DNA of 64,000 nucleotides. Source: Curvularia sp. ZM96. Its lineage: Eukaryota > Ascomycota > Dothideomycetes > Pleosporales > Pleosporaceae. A model generated the notes under the pieces. That model saw nothing but the letters and a program-made list of their open reading frames with translations, did no database searches and was not told the origin of the DNA. Numbering within the stretch: the stretch's first letter is position 1; every line of letters begins with the position of its first letter. Shown here piece by piece: positions 11,537 through 22,567 of the stretch. Location of the stretch: the NCBI GenBank assembly GCA_022457065.1, contig JAJGBQ010000001.1:6262001-6326000 (forward strand). The letters are read 5' to 3'. The position numbers and the translations under genes were made by a program.

Positions 11537-12275
11537 CTATAGCCATCGACGCGATCTTGCCGCTTCTACTGGGTCTGCTTCCGCGAACGACAAAAACTCT
11601 TGTAGGTCAAAGCTACTTCCTAGAAGCTCGTGGTCCACCTGTGCTAAGTCGTACTCCGTTAACGGAAGATCTGGTTGCATTGAAGGTGCCATGAAGTTAC
11701 TCCGTTGAGACTCAGTCGCAGCAAAGCTTAGATATGACGACGTTTCAGGCTGCGATTGTGGTCGAGACAAAGTGGACGCAGTGCCCAGCCATGGGACCTG
11801 CTGCTGCAACGGGTCGGTACTGGTTTCCATTCGCACAGGCGGTGTATTAACATATTCCACGATGTCGTGCAAGAGTGGGCGATCGTCTCCTGGGCTCCGA
11901 CCTGGCAGTACTGGTAAGTTATGGCCAGTTCGAATGCATTCGTACAACGTGTGTACTGTCTCCTGTAGCTGTTTGTTCTGTGCCTCGAGGAGGGCTATCC
12001 TGCATAGAACATGAGTGAGCTGGACCTACCACTACTCAACTCTTAGTAATACTTACGGAGATACTTTATGCCGCTGGTAGGCCCCGTCCTGGCTGTAATC
12101 ACAGCGGGTATCGTCCATTTGGCATTTCTGGCATACACGCTCCCCATCACACAGTTCTACTGTAAGTATTTTACTGAATCACGTTTTGGCTAGCTGCGCT
12201 TACTTTAGTTTTCTTGGCTCGGCACCGATTGCATGCTTGCTTCACTCGTTTCTTAGACCTTTGCATCGTGTTCAT
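11537..12275 (-). CDS. Small Zn2Cys6 transcription factor, first junction non-canonical
   Basis: A GAL4-type binuclear zinc cluster: exon 1 (12204-12275) ends with CNRCRAKKTK and exon 2 (12057-12151) begins CDGERVCQKCQMDDTRC, giving the six expected cysteines. A dimerisation helix follows in exon 3 (11537-11999; LLEAQNKQLQETVHTLYE), and then an acidic C-terminal region. The model has 209 residues, short for the family and lacking the fungal-specific middle homology domain. The donor GTAAGC is good, but the normal Cys spacing requires the acceptor to end in CTG rather than AG; the nearest true AG (12160) is out of frame. The gene may be mis-spliced or recently inactivated. The second intron (12000-12056) is canonical. 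Confidence 0.7.
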
Positions 12276-12627
12276 GATTATCTGCCAGTGCGTGTCACAT
12301 AACATGCAAGGAACCATTAGGGGCATTATATGCGCCCAATGCAAGCATATGATAGCAGCGAGGTAGTGTTGCTGTGCCACATTCGTGCATGTGGCGATTT
12401 TCCAAGAGTTGGACTTACGTAGTCCCTGAAGTGAAGACTACTGTGCCACAGTTAACGTGAACATCGGCCATCTCATCCGAGACGCTACGGGCATATGTCG
12501 GCTCAATAAATGTGACAGTAGATCACTTTACCATAGTCGGAATCAACAATATTTGTCATGTAAGCAGGTATGCTGTCGCCTTAGTTAATCCAAGGCACTT
12601 TGACGGCCACACACAATGCAATAAGAT

Positions 12628-14836
12628 CTAGATTGATGGGTTATCCAAAAACCTCCCAACCCACATACTACTATTCTCCCTGCCATACGCATAGAATATG
12701 TCATTAGGTAGCTTAGATCCTTTACGTTTATGGTTAAACTGAGAGGGAGTATAAGTCCTAAGTAGTCCGTATTTATCTACTAAAGAAAACAAAGCGCAGG
12801 TGCCTTGCTTTCTAATATCCTGAATTACGTTCGTAACCTCCGCTGTATTGAAATCGCATTCATACTTCGGCTCAGGGCGCATATCTGTACTATGGGGCAG
12901 ATGCCAGAATGTAACGCGGTCATTATGAGAACTAGCCAGATCGGGATTTACGGGTCTCGAGTAAACAGAGGAAGACCGCAATGGTGACTGGGCCGGTTGG
13001 GCCGGTTCAGTCCGTTGAAAGCCCTCGCATACAGAGGAAGACCGCAATGGTGACCTGGCTGGTTGGGTTGGTTCAGTCCGTTGAAAGCCCTCGCAGATAC
13101 TGCTGACAGACGTTGACTCAAATCTCTCGAAGAACGACATTAAAATCAACACAAGTATTCCGTACTCTGTCAAAGCATATCTCGGCTCCTGGGTGAGTGC
13201 TGTCCATATTGTGGGCAGAAATAGTCCTGGGTGGCTCCTAGGTATCCGTATAGTAGTCGTGTTATCGGTCGTCATCAATGGAGTTGGAGCAGGCGGGCGA
13301 GGCTCAAAGATCGCTTGACCGTTTTGGCGGGAATTAGTTTCTGCATCAAACTTGTCTGCAGGCACAGAGAATATGCGATCTGGTCGTTCTTGAAGCATGT
13401 GCATGCGAATCTGGGAAAGATCTGGATGTTGGTTGCACAGAGAAGAGATTTCCGCAGACGCAAATCCAAGCTTATGCGCAAAGCGGCCAAGCCGAATGAT
13501 CCATTCTGGACGCTCTGATTGTCCCCTCTGGTCTTTTGTTTCTATGTAAGAATTCCATTGGCTTTTCGTGTGGCGCAATAGATAAAGGCAGAGTTGCCAG
13601 TACGCAACTTTTCCGGGATCGCTACATTCCATACCGCGTATATCAAAGTCGCTATATTCCACTAGACATTGCTGCTTATTTTCCTCACGCGGCTCGTAGC
13701 AACGCTGAAATAGAATGTCTCTTACAGAGGGAAGATGGCTGGATACTAGGCTGAATTCGTCCCTTGGGGGGAATAGCTCACTCGCTGGAAACAGCTCTCT
13801 TAAAGGTAGCATAATCGGTCCTAGTACTTTGACGTGTTTGAAAAAAGTCTGGAAATTCAAGATGAGTCCTTCAACAGCAAGAACTCTTTGAAGGATTTGA
13901 GCACGAACAGCAGAATCGTGTACGCGAGGGAAGACCTGACATGTGGCGAACATGGTCTCTATTGTTGAGCGGTCCCGAGAACTCCATCGAGGCGCAAGGC
14001 CTCCAAGCTTCTCAATAGTGTATTCATCACAGAGGTAGGCGTTTCCATCTGTGATTGTATACCAGATCTCATGCATCTGGTTTAGATAGTATTCGATTTC
14101 CTGCAGAAGTAAACGATCCGAGTTACTTTGGTTACAGGGGACCCATACCTGTCTGCACCGCCAGCTCAGAATCAATGGAAAGCATCCAAGCCGAAAGGCC
14201 ATCCATAGGGAGCGAAATGGCTCTAGTTTTTCAAGACAGTCGCGAAGCCAGTCATTACGTAGAACTTGATGAAGGCTCTTCACCTTGGCTCCTAGTAACT
14301 TCTTCCACCTTAAAACGACCTCGTAATCTTTCTTACGTTCGTAGAAGCGAATGTGAAGGAACTTTTCTCCATCACATAGAGGCGCATGTCGCATGTATGA
14401 TTGACGAATCCAAACTAACGCAGATGCGGGTGCGTCTATCTACTGTTTAGCAGCGGATTGTAGGTAAAATGATGATTCACTCACCTGAACTGTAGAGATC
14501 GACGAGCCACCAATCGTTTTGATCTTGCGATCCATCTCGTTTTGCGGTCTCTAATCTAAATCGGCCGTGAAGGCATGGTAACTGAATATCACCGGAAAGA
14601 ACCAGCCTTGGCGAATGTCCAACAGCATACAACTCGTGCGTGGAGATGCCCGCTTTATTCAAACAGTTCTGATACTCAGGATTGCTGATCAAAGCGGGTA
14701 AATTATGTTCTACATCAGATATGCAGCACCCGACGCAATCGTCAGGGTCTGAACCAGATGTACTATAGCATAAATTTAGTAGACGTATCTGAGCAGTCCC
14801 AAGGTAGTATCGGAATTTTTCAAGCTTTACACTCAT
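12628..14836 (-). CDS. DUF3723-family protein
   Basis: Exons 14485-14836 and 12628-14435 join in frame (donor GTGAGT, acceptor GATAG) for 719 residues. The order matches the fungal DUF3723 family as I know it: an N-terminal segment ending in LPALIS, a CLHGRFRLETAK motif, WWLVDLY, then LCDGEKFLHIRFYE and LEPFRSLWMAFRLGCF. The biochemical role of the family is unknown, but its genes are recurrent cargo of Starship giant transposons. A 28-codon tandem duplication lies near residues 550-600 (EGFQRTEP...SPLRSSSV twice). It is divergent from the patatin gene, with starts under 200 bp apart. The family call rests on motif order. Confidence 0.72.
12955..13100. repeat. Tandem duplication inside the DUF3723 gene
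   Basis: A unit of about 84 bp containing CTCGCA...GAGGAAGACCGCAATGGTGAC occurs twice in direct orientation, with few differences. It is in frame, giving a repeated Pro/Ser-rich peptide in the C-terminal part of the protein. Confidence 0.75.
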
Positions 14837-15014
14837 GTTATGACTTCTTTAAGGTATCAGCTTGGGCCTGGCTTATTTATAAATATGTCATCGCTGGTAC
14901 CCTCTTGAAACTGAGTCTAGCAAGAATCTGCTCATCTTGAAAAGTATTTATATAGACACTAGCAAGGTTCTCGCGCATAAGAAGAAGAATACTCTTCATT
15001 CGACGTGTGTACTT

Positions 15015-18000
15015 ATGTCGCCAGACAATTGTTCAGATTGGCTGTACGGCTTTCAAACTGGAACTGATTGGTTCCTAGCGTGTGGGGGTGCCTTACAGCA
15101 AGCCACTGCTAATTTTCGCAATCCTCATTCCCAGTTTCCTTCTACCGTCTTGCTGATTGGTAAGTGTGAGAAAGACGCCGCGTGCCGGGCGTTGCTACAA
15201 GGGCGCACTTATTCAAGGTCACGCGGTATTGCACAATTACAGGCAGACAACTCGACAGCCAACGATGAATACCCGCTACTAGTTGCGAGTCTAGATATAC
15301 ATAAAGCTTGCAGCAAACAGAAGCCACTACAAAAGCATAATGGAAATTCGCTCCATAAGGTCAGGTGGCTGTCAGAGCATTTGTCCGCGACCACCACAGA
15401 AACCGTTGTGGAAATTATAGTTGGCAAGTTGTTGCTACTGTTCATCGACGTTGTATGTCTTTTCCTTGACGATTTCTCCACCCCCGAGGAAGGGATCCAT
15501 TTCCTACAAAGATGTGGACATCATAGTAGCACATCGCAAGACTGGAAGCCACAAGTCATCCTTGTGAGTAATCGCACATACAGGCGGAAGGGAAATCTTA
15601 GCCTGCCCATGTTTAGTGGTATCCAACGCGTATCACTACCGAAGGAAAGCCGCAAATCCCTGTCCTCCTCGAGGTTTTTCACTCTAAAGAAGGTCATCGA
15701 TTCTAGTATGAATATGGTAAGGAAAAGCAGGGATACCTCCAAGACGCTTTACTCAGCCAACCATCTTAATGCCTTCTTCGAGCTGGCACTAAGACATGTT
15801 GCGACATGCGCCTCTACACCGTTCAACTTTATCATCGCTTCACGTCAACGCAATCGAATAGAAAAGGATTTCGAGACCAATCTAAGGAGCTTTTTGGCGC
15901 TATGCACCACAAATCACGTAAACAAAGAGGCTGCCTTGAAGTACATTGCCTCTGCGCTTATGCTGGACAGTCTTCCCCCAGGTATGCATCGTAAGTACTC
16001 TGTGCTGAGCTATCACGTCATGATCTTACCCAACAGGCTTCAAACCGTCCTCGATTTTTGAGTCATTATATCAATCTCACTGTTATGACGTCTTTTCGTC
16101 GCTGCCATCCGAACAAGGCTTCTTTCCAGCATCTTCATGTAAACAGTTAAAAATGGTTTTCAGCCAATTCTGTTGCAAACTTGAGCAAGACCAGCTTACG
16201 GCGGTGCAAATGCATAAGAGAAATCTCCAAGGCATCCTCATCGACTGGAGTAAGCTTCTAAGCTCTCAAGTCTGCCTTTATTGCATCTTCCGTAAGCCCG
16301 AGCATCCCTCGCGCTGTGGACACGCGCTCTGTGATTCCTGCGCTTGCAGATATGGACTAAAAGGGCAGAAAATGGAATACTCATACCACATCTCGGAATG
16401 CATTTTGTGCCGTTCCAATAGCGAGCTGATAGTTCGTCTTAAACCACCAACCGCCGGAAGCCGCCTACTCGTTCTTGACGGAGGTGGTATCCGGGGAATA
16501 CTCACGCTGCATATACTGCAAGCGCTCGATGAGTATCGAAAACTCCCTTATCCTATCTACGATGAGTTTGACTTGGCACTGGGTACAAGTACAGGTAAGT
16601 GTCTCCCCTGTCTCCATATCTGCAAATGAAAATATCACTCATCACAAGATGCAGGCGGCCTTATTGTACTCATGTTTCTCTTGCGCCGGAGCTTGAACGA
16701 GTGCATCGACATCTTCAAGCAGCTGTCGAGACGTGTCTTCACTCCTCCCCCATTACTTGGGAATTCTTTTTTCACGAATATGTATCGATTTCTGTATTCA
16801 CTACTTACAGACAGCTTCTACGGAGCTGCCAACATGGAAGCATGTGTGAAAGAAGCATTCGGATCAGACACTGCGCTTTTTAGCTCTACTACATCGAACA
16901 CAGGTATATCGGGTCTGAAAGTAGCAGTAACTACAATGACCGTATCTGGTTCAAGACTCTGTATCCTCTCTAATTATAATGGATCTGGAGTAAGAAAAGG
17001 TGAGGCCATATCCCGTCTTTAGGTAGAAGACTAATAGACTGATACAGGTTACCAACATTATCGAGCTTCCTATATAAAAGAGGAGACTCTTATATGCGAC
17101 GCGTAGGTTATGTTTCCCTCTTCGTTGCTTTCAAACTTATTCCAGCCAGTGCTAGGGCTACATCAGCTGCCCCGTCCTACTTCCCAGCAAAGTTTATTCA
17201 AGGTATTGGATTTCTACAGGATGGGGGTGCGGGAAAGCATAACAATCCTATTGGTCCTGCTGAGTGGGAGTCGAAAGCTATTTGGGACAATACACCTGAT
17301 CTAGCTGTGTCAATAGGTACAGGGTTCGCTCGATATTCAGAGGTACCGCAGACAGTTTCTAGAAGATTGGGCTTTCGTGACCGTTTCTTCTCACGCTTGT
17401 TCCGCCTTTTCAACGCCATGTTGAATGCCCAAGACAGCTGGGAGGACCACCTGAATCGAGTTCCTTTCGAGGAACGGCACAGATACTTCCGTGTTAACAT
17501 AGCGCTTAGCACAGAGCCAGAGCTAGATGATGTTAGCAAGATGTCTGATCTAGAAGACGTAACTGCGACTTTTCTTCATGGTTACGATTTTTCTAGCATC
17601 GCGCAGGCGCTTTTCGCTGCTGCTTTCTTTTTCGAACTCTACCAGAAGCCTGCTACAAATAGAACATTGCTAGTGTGCTGTGGCTCTATCCGCTGCCGTA
17701 GTCCCGACACGCGTGCGCTGATTGAAAGAATCCTTCAAGAATACCCGGATGCCTCCTTTACCATGGAAGATGGTACCAGCTTAGGCCGTATTGGCGACTC
17801 CAGCCTTTGTACTGTATGTGGTCATTATAGGAAGGCCGTCAAGCTCAAAGTGCACCATGCCGACCAGATGAAATCTATCTACTTGCAATTTAATCAATCG
17901 CATCAAACAAGAATCAGCGGTTTTCCGCAGTCAATGTCGCATTTTGCACGGCTCCAGCAGCTGGACGCTGATTTTGGGAGATCAGATCATCAAGTCGCGG

Positions 18001-18119
18001 ACTATATAGGTATGAGTCGCTGTCAATGTAAAACTGGCAGGAAAAGAAAAAATTCGAAATCATTGAAAACTAGAATCTCTAAGAGGCGGTGCCCTGGGTT
18101 CATCATAAGAAAACCTTAG
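15015..18119 (+). CDS. RING-like plus patatin-like phospholipase (PLP)
   Basis: Five exons (15015-15981, 16037-16594, 16655-16999, 17048-17102, 17150-18119) give 964 residues without frame breaks. A zinc-binding RING-like segment (CLYC, then CGHALCDSC, later CILC) precedes a patatin domain with the oxyanion loop LDGGGIRG, nucleophile elbow GTSTGG (split by an intron) and catalytic Asp motif FLQDGGAGKHNNP. The catalytic Ser-Asp dyad is present, so lipid acyl-hydrolase activity is likely. The N-terminal 300 residues may be a degenerate NTPase-like region. Such long PLPs are common Starship cargo and are also linked to NLR signalling in fungi. The start is the first ATG; the frame is open a little further upstream. 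Confidence 0.85.
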
Positions 18120-18373
18120 TAATATATAGATCTAGAAGGAACAATGTTTGGATATGAAAGAGCTTCAAGTTCTATTAAAGAAGAGGCTTGCACGAGGACA
18201 TCCTGCAAACTCAAAATACATGAAAAGTCGGGTGGGTGTTTGTATTTAAACCAGCTCTTAGCAACATAAGCGATAAATCAATAGAACGTCTTTACATACA
18301 CACACAACCGCTCAAATATCTACTTAAACGATCTATATTTGTGTCATCTATTGGCTAGTTCAACCTTGGAGCT

Positions 18374-18544
18374 ATGAGAGCTCAACAAACGATACTATCT
18401 CTTATCCAACGTCTACTGGAAATATTATCGAGATTGCGGCAAAGGCGAGCAGACCATGAAGGCTGTGCTCGATTTCTTAAAGATAGCATCATTGAAAGAA
18501 GGCGATATGAACAAGCACGCCGTAAAGGAACAGGATTTACTTAA
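18374..18544 (+). CDS. Possible 56-residue basic peptide
   Basis: Short ATG-started frame, helical and very basic (LRQRRADHEG, ERRRYEQARRKG), just downstream of the patatin gene. It has no recognisable family and could be chance. It is listed because its composition is unlike the AT-rich flanks. Confidence 0.2.
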   Translation: MRAQQTILSLIQRLLEILSRLRQRRADHEGCARFLKDSIIERRRYEQARRKGTGFT

Positions 18545-18720
18545 TATATTCTTAGTTATGTTACTACTAGATACTTTCCTTCTACAAACCCGCTAAATAG
18601 ATTATACAGTAAGATCTTTTGCCATATAAAATTACAAGTAATTATCAAAACGTGCATATGCAAATGATAGCTAGTAAGGGACACAAGGTGAGATTTCTAA
18701 AGACTAGTCTACCAAGAGAA

Positions 18721-19185
18721 TCATGTAGCCCTATTCGCGGCTTGCTCTTCCTGCTTCGTTGCTCTCGCCAACATTTGTGAATACTTGTGGTGAACTTCCA
18801 TCAACCAATCCCTTAAATCTTTGTTGACATAGTGGTTATTTGCGGATAATCTATTCTCTATATCATGTAGCCGGTTATAAACCATTTCATTCAGCTCTGA
18901 GAAATCGTGACGCAGCTGTCGCACCTCATCTCGCAACCTAGTCAGCTCCTCATGTGTTTCGAGCAGTGAGTTGTCGTTGGTAGCAGTCGTGGTTTGTTCG
19001 AAGTCTTCGTGCAGATTTGAGGGTGGAAACGTATCCTCTTCCCAATTAAAATTCCAGCCCCCTTCTGGAATGGGCGGTAGTCGAGGATTAAAAGCTGTGG
19101 ATGACCCCATGGCCAGCATTGCGCTTAAAGATGAAAACAACGCCGGCTCTTCAGAGAGCGATGAGTTTTGATCGTTGGAAACCAT
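18721..19185 (-). CDS. Uncharacterised coiled-coil protein
   Basis: Single exon of 154 residues with an ATG at 19185. The N-terminal half is Ser/Pro-rich and acidic. The C-terminal half (ETHEELTRLRDEVRQL onward) has heptads typical of a coiled coil, so oligomerisation is likely. It lies tail-to-tail with the patatin gene. It resembles in style, not clearly in sequence, the coiled-coil genes at 20.0 and 58.1 kb. Function unknown. Confidence 0.5.
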   Translation of the reverse strand: MVSNDQNSSLSEEPALFSSLSAMLAMGSSTAFNPRLPPIPEGGWNFNWEEDTFPPSNLHEDFEQTTTATNDNSLLETHEELTRLRDEVRQLRHDFSELNEMVYNRLHDIENRLSANNHYVNKDLRDWLMEVHHKYSQMLARATKQEEQAANRAT

Positions 19186-20029
19186 GTTTTTTTCAGTATT
19201 GACTAGAAACCTAGCGAAGAGTGCAAGTAGTTATAGCTACTAGTCCAGCATTATAAAGAAGCTGCGAGCAACAAGTCTATGGTAGTATGTGTTGAGTGTA
19301 GAAGACGAAATTCATCGCTTCCGAACGTATCCGACATTTGTCTTGCTAGTCAGAGTATTGCTATACTAGGTAGTACTATCCCTACCAGAAATCAACTCTA
19401 GAACGATTGCATTGACTGCGGTCATTTGCTGCTTCACCCGGCACACGGTTGCATCGGAGTTTTACTAGGCTCTACATGTACGTGGCTTGGCGTTAGGTAT
19501 GAATCAGTTCACGATCAACATGGTTCGTAAACATTTAATGAAATAATTAGTAGCCCCTAGTCATACTGTCTGTAAGATTAAAGTTGCAAACGCTAATGCA
19601 GTGTCTTCCGGCCGAACCGTTCCGAGCCGGTGGAGCCGTAGCGCTCAGTCACTCAGTAATGCATGAACTAACCCGGCAGATCTCTGTCGTATTAGAGGAA
19701 GTCAGTACGAGAACCTATTGATCCGAGGGGATACCCGTCTGGCGGGTTAGAATAAGTGCATATCACTTAAGTACCAATGCGATCGTGCATGAATCGCTAG
19801 CAACAAAGTAAAAATTAACCTGATGTGGAAGTGCGTTAGATCTAGTACCCTATTCAGTGGCGTGGAGCAACTTCCTGACGCCGCACCACCTTCTAGCCTC
19901 TGCAACCATAAATGCTTCGCTCCTTTACTAATCCTTCTACGACTCTATTATTATACGAACTTAGAATAGATTATATCTTGCTGTAGTACTTCCTACCTGT
20001 AAAGAAGCGCTTTGCTACAACCACTCACA
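19186..20029. other. Intergenic, no gene recognised
   Basis: About 840 bases with no open frame of note. TATATCTT near 19970 lies about 55 bases before the next start codon. Confidence 0.4.
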
Positions 20030-20825
20030 ATGAGTCGGTCACAAGTACATCAAGCATTAACAGTGCAATCAGAGGTATTTCTAGCATCTCATCAGAGAGC
20101 TTATCATTGACTTCAAATAGCAGGACAATATTAATTATTGCAACCAAACATGCTGTGCCCAGGTTGCAGTATACATGAGTAACTTGTATAGATATGGCCA
20201 GGACCAGGTACAGATCATGCAGCAGCGCCTTCAGATGGCTCAAAGCGAAGTTGGAAATATACAACGCCAAAACTTAGCGATAGAAAAGGTATTACAACAG
20301 GAACGGAAGGCAAGCGAACTCTCCAACCAGCAGTTCATAGAGCTACAAGAATGCCACGACAAGCTTGTGAAGGAGTACGCGAGCTGCGAGAAGATTCAGG
20401 AAGATCTCAGAAAATCTGCAACAGACTCTCGTGTGTTTGCCGATGAGGTTGCTAAGCGAGCGCAAAGCCTGTTGAACGACTCTCCAGGCAGGCTGGCTGA
20501 ATGCGATGTGGATGGCTCGCAGAATGGCCAAAGTATTAGTGGAATGCTTCGAGAGTCAGCCAAGAACGCTCTGCTTGTACAGGCTATCTCCAGTCAGCGC
20601 TCGGAGGATGAGGAATTCACCAAGTTGAGGGACGTCATGGATCAAAATGTGGATTTCCAGTACCATATCATGAAGCTTCAGGAGCAGATCAAAACTCTAT
20701 CCCAACAAGTTGAAGATGGAAAGAATGAGGTTGCAAGCCTGAGCAAGGCTCTGGAACTTGCTACCGAAGATGGACGACGAAAGAAATCTCGACGAGGAAA
20801 AGCATCTGCTATGAAGAACCAGTAA
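20030..20825 (+). CDS. Uncharacterised coiled-coil protein, two exons
   Basis: Exon 1 (20030-20074) and exon 2 (20163-20825) join in frame with an 88-bp GT-AG intron, giving 235 residues. Nearly the whole protein is a predicted coiled coil (QVQIMQQRLQMAQSEVG; LQEQIKTLSQQVEDGKNEV), ending in a basic tail (RRKKSRRGKASAMKNQ) that could be a nuclear signal. No catalytic domain is visible. It lies head-on toward the pseudokinase gene on the opposite strand. Function unknown. Confidence 0.6.
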
Positions 20826-21030
20826 CGTCTCTCAGAATACTATCTTCGAATATCTATTTACAATTACAATACCACTTCATCATCATTTTTAAGATGTCCC
20901 CAAATCAGTAATAACAGCTTTTGTAACATGTTCGACTGGGAATACTGTAATCTGTGCATTCAAGACAAAAGGAATCAATGACGTTGTAGGTAACGGGTTA
21001 TTCAAAAACCTCTCCTACCAAACTTTAGTA

Positions 21031-21957
21031 TTACATTGTGAATTTGGGGGATGTACCTACCTTCTTTAATTCTGGATATGATCTTTCAGTCGTGTGTTGG
21101 ATGAAAGCAAGGAGGTCCTGGCTTTGCTGTAGGGCTGAAGAATCCGGAATATGGGACACTAGGTTGTCCAGCATTGTTCCAAAAGCAGTAGCCTTATCAT
21201 GTGCCGTTGTTTCTTGCAAAGTTGCTCGGTCTAATGCTACCTAATGTTTAGTGGTTGTTGGAACGCCTTCTTAGAAGCGTTCGATACGAACCAACTTTGA
21301 CTCGACCATTGCTTGCCGAGATTGTAATATCATCTACACCGATTAAAGGCAAGCAAAGGCCTGCAGCATATACCGCACAGATACCAGAGAGTGCCTGGAC
21401 TATTGTTATTACCAGTATGATTGAACGTGCGGTCGCCTTACCTCTACGCTTATCGTTCTTACCTCAGCCAAACCCAGCGGTGGGGAATGAGACACAGCAA
21501 TCTCAGACAAGGGAAAGCCAGGCCTATCGAACACTGTGAACAAAGAACCCTGAAACCTAAAAACAGACACGATATTAAGAAGGTTTGGGTTTGGATCCCC
21601 TAGGCCATAGATAGATTTATCTGGGCTACGTCGGATCATCACGACCCGGTATGCGTTCTCAGTAGCATCTGAGGCGATTTCTTGGGCCAAACAATAAGGT
21701 CTTTCTCCTTCCGGGTCCACGATATGTATACATCGATAGTGTCTTCCAGGATCTTCATCAAGTGGTGTGAAGATTTTGCGCTTTGCTCGAAGGGATGGTG
21801 TCGGCTTTGGGAGCTTACGTTCTAGTAGTCCATCTTCACGATTAAACTTTCGCTTTAGGGCACTCAGCTCAGTATAGCCACCCCTTCTATTAATAGTGTT
21901 TGCGTCTTTGACGCCATCTGTTGTTCTTGGAAAGATTGTCAGTCGCTTAGAATCCAT
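21031..21957 (-). CDS. Pseudokinase-like protein
   Basis: Three exons are proposed (21442-21957, 21296-21394, 21031-21240; 274 residues, in frame). After a basic N-terminus the protein follows a protein-kinase order: a strand with RVVMIRRS at the lysine strand, LNIVSVFRFQGSLFTVFDRP as the hinge strand, LSEIA as helix D, then ALSGICAVYAAGL, and NGRVKV in place of the catalytic-loop end. The HRD and DFG motifs are absent; the loop reads LIGVDDITIS. A last exon resembles kinase helices F-I (HDKATAFGTMLDNL...FIQHT). It is therefore probably catalytically dead. The third exon boundary uses an unusual donor (GTTGGT) or an alternative GTTCGT. Assignment is by motif order only. Confidence 0.55.
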
Positions 21958-22085
21958 ATCAGCTCATGCTTTAGGAACTAAGCGCGTGCTGCAGGCTTAA
22001 TATAAAAAACACGTCCGCACGTTTCTACCTGTGACAACCTAATAAACTTAAGACCGCTCAATCCTATACAACTTTAAATTATATT

Positions 22086-22550
22086 ATGGATTCAGTATTG
22101 AGAAAGGCACCTCGCGGAAGGCCCCTCGAAGCTAATAATATTGACCATGTCGTACGATGCTATGGCGGTAGGACGATCGCGATAGACATGGAACCTCACT
22201 ACATGGAGAAGTCGAAGCAACCCAAAGACATGGTGCAGTACATCGATTTTCTGAACCGAAGAAACGGAGAGCTCAGACTCGAGCTCACATTCTACCGAGA
22301 ATGTTACCAGCACGCAGAGAAGTTCAAAGAAAAGATTACCGGGATTTCCCAAGATATACTTCAAGCATGCATCATTGGTGTACTCGACGGTATAGATTTT
22401 GGTGAGATTAGAGATCATTCTAACGCGGTTTCGGACGCGGTAGATCAATACAGTTACGCCCAAGAACAAGCATTTGACGCTTTCATAGCGCCATACAAAG
22501 CATCAAAAAGCCCAACAAAGCCTACAGTCTCGATGGATGGGTGGATTTGA
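22086..22550 (+). CDS. Uncharacterised helical protein
   Basis: Single exon of 154 residues with an ATG start. The central part (MVQYIDFLNRRNGELRLEL) reads like a short coiled coil, and the rest is mostly helical and acidic. It ends 18 bp from the stop of the convergent ferric-reductase-like gene. No family recognised. Confidence 0.5.
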   Translation: MDSVLRKAPRGRPLEANNIDHVVRCYGGRTIAIDMEPHYMEKSKQPKDMVQYIDFLNRRNGELRLELTFYRECYQHAEKFKEKITGISQDILQACIIGVLDGIDFGEIRDHSNAVSDAVDQYSYAQEQAFDAFIAPYKASKSPTKPTVSMDGWI

Positions 22551-22567
22551 GATTCATTTCTGTCTAT

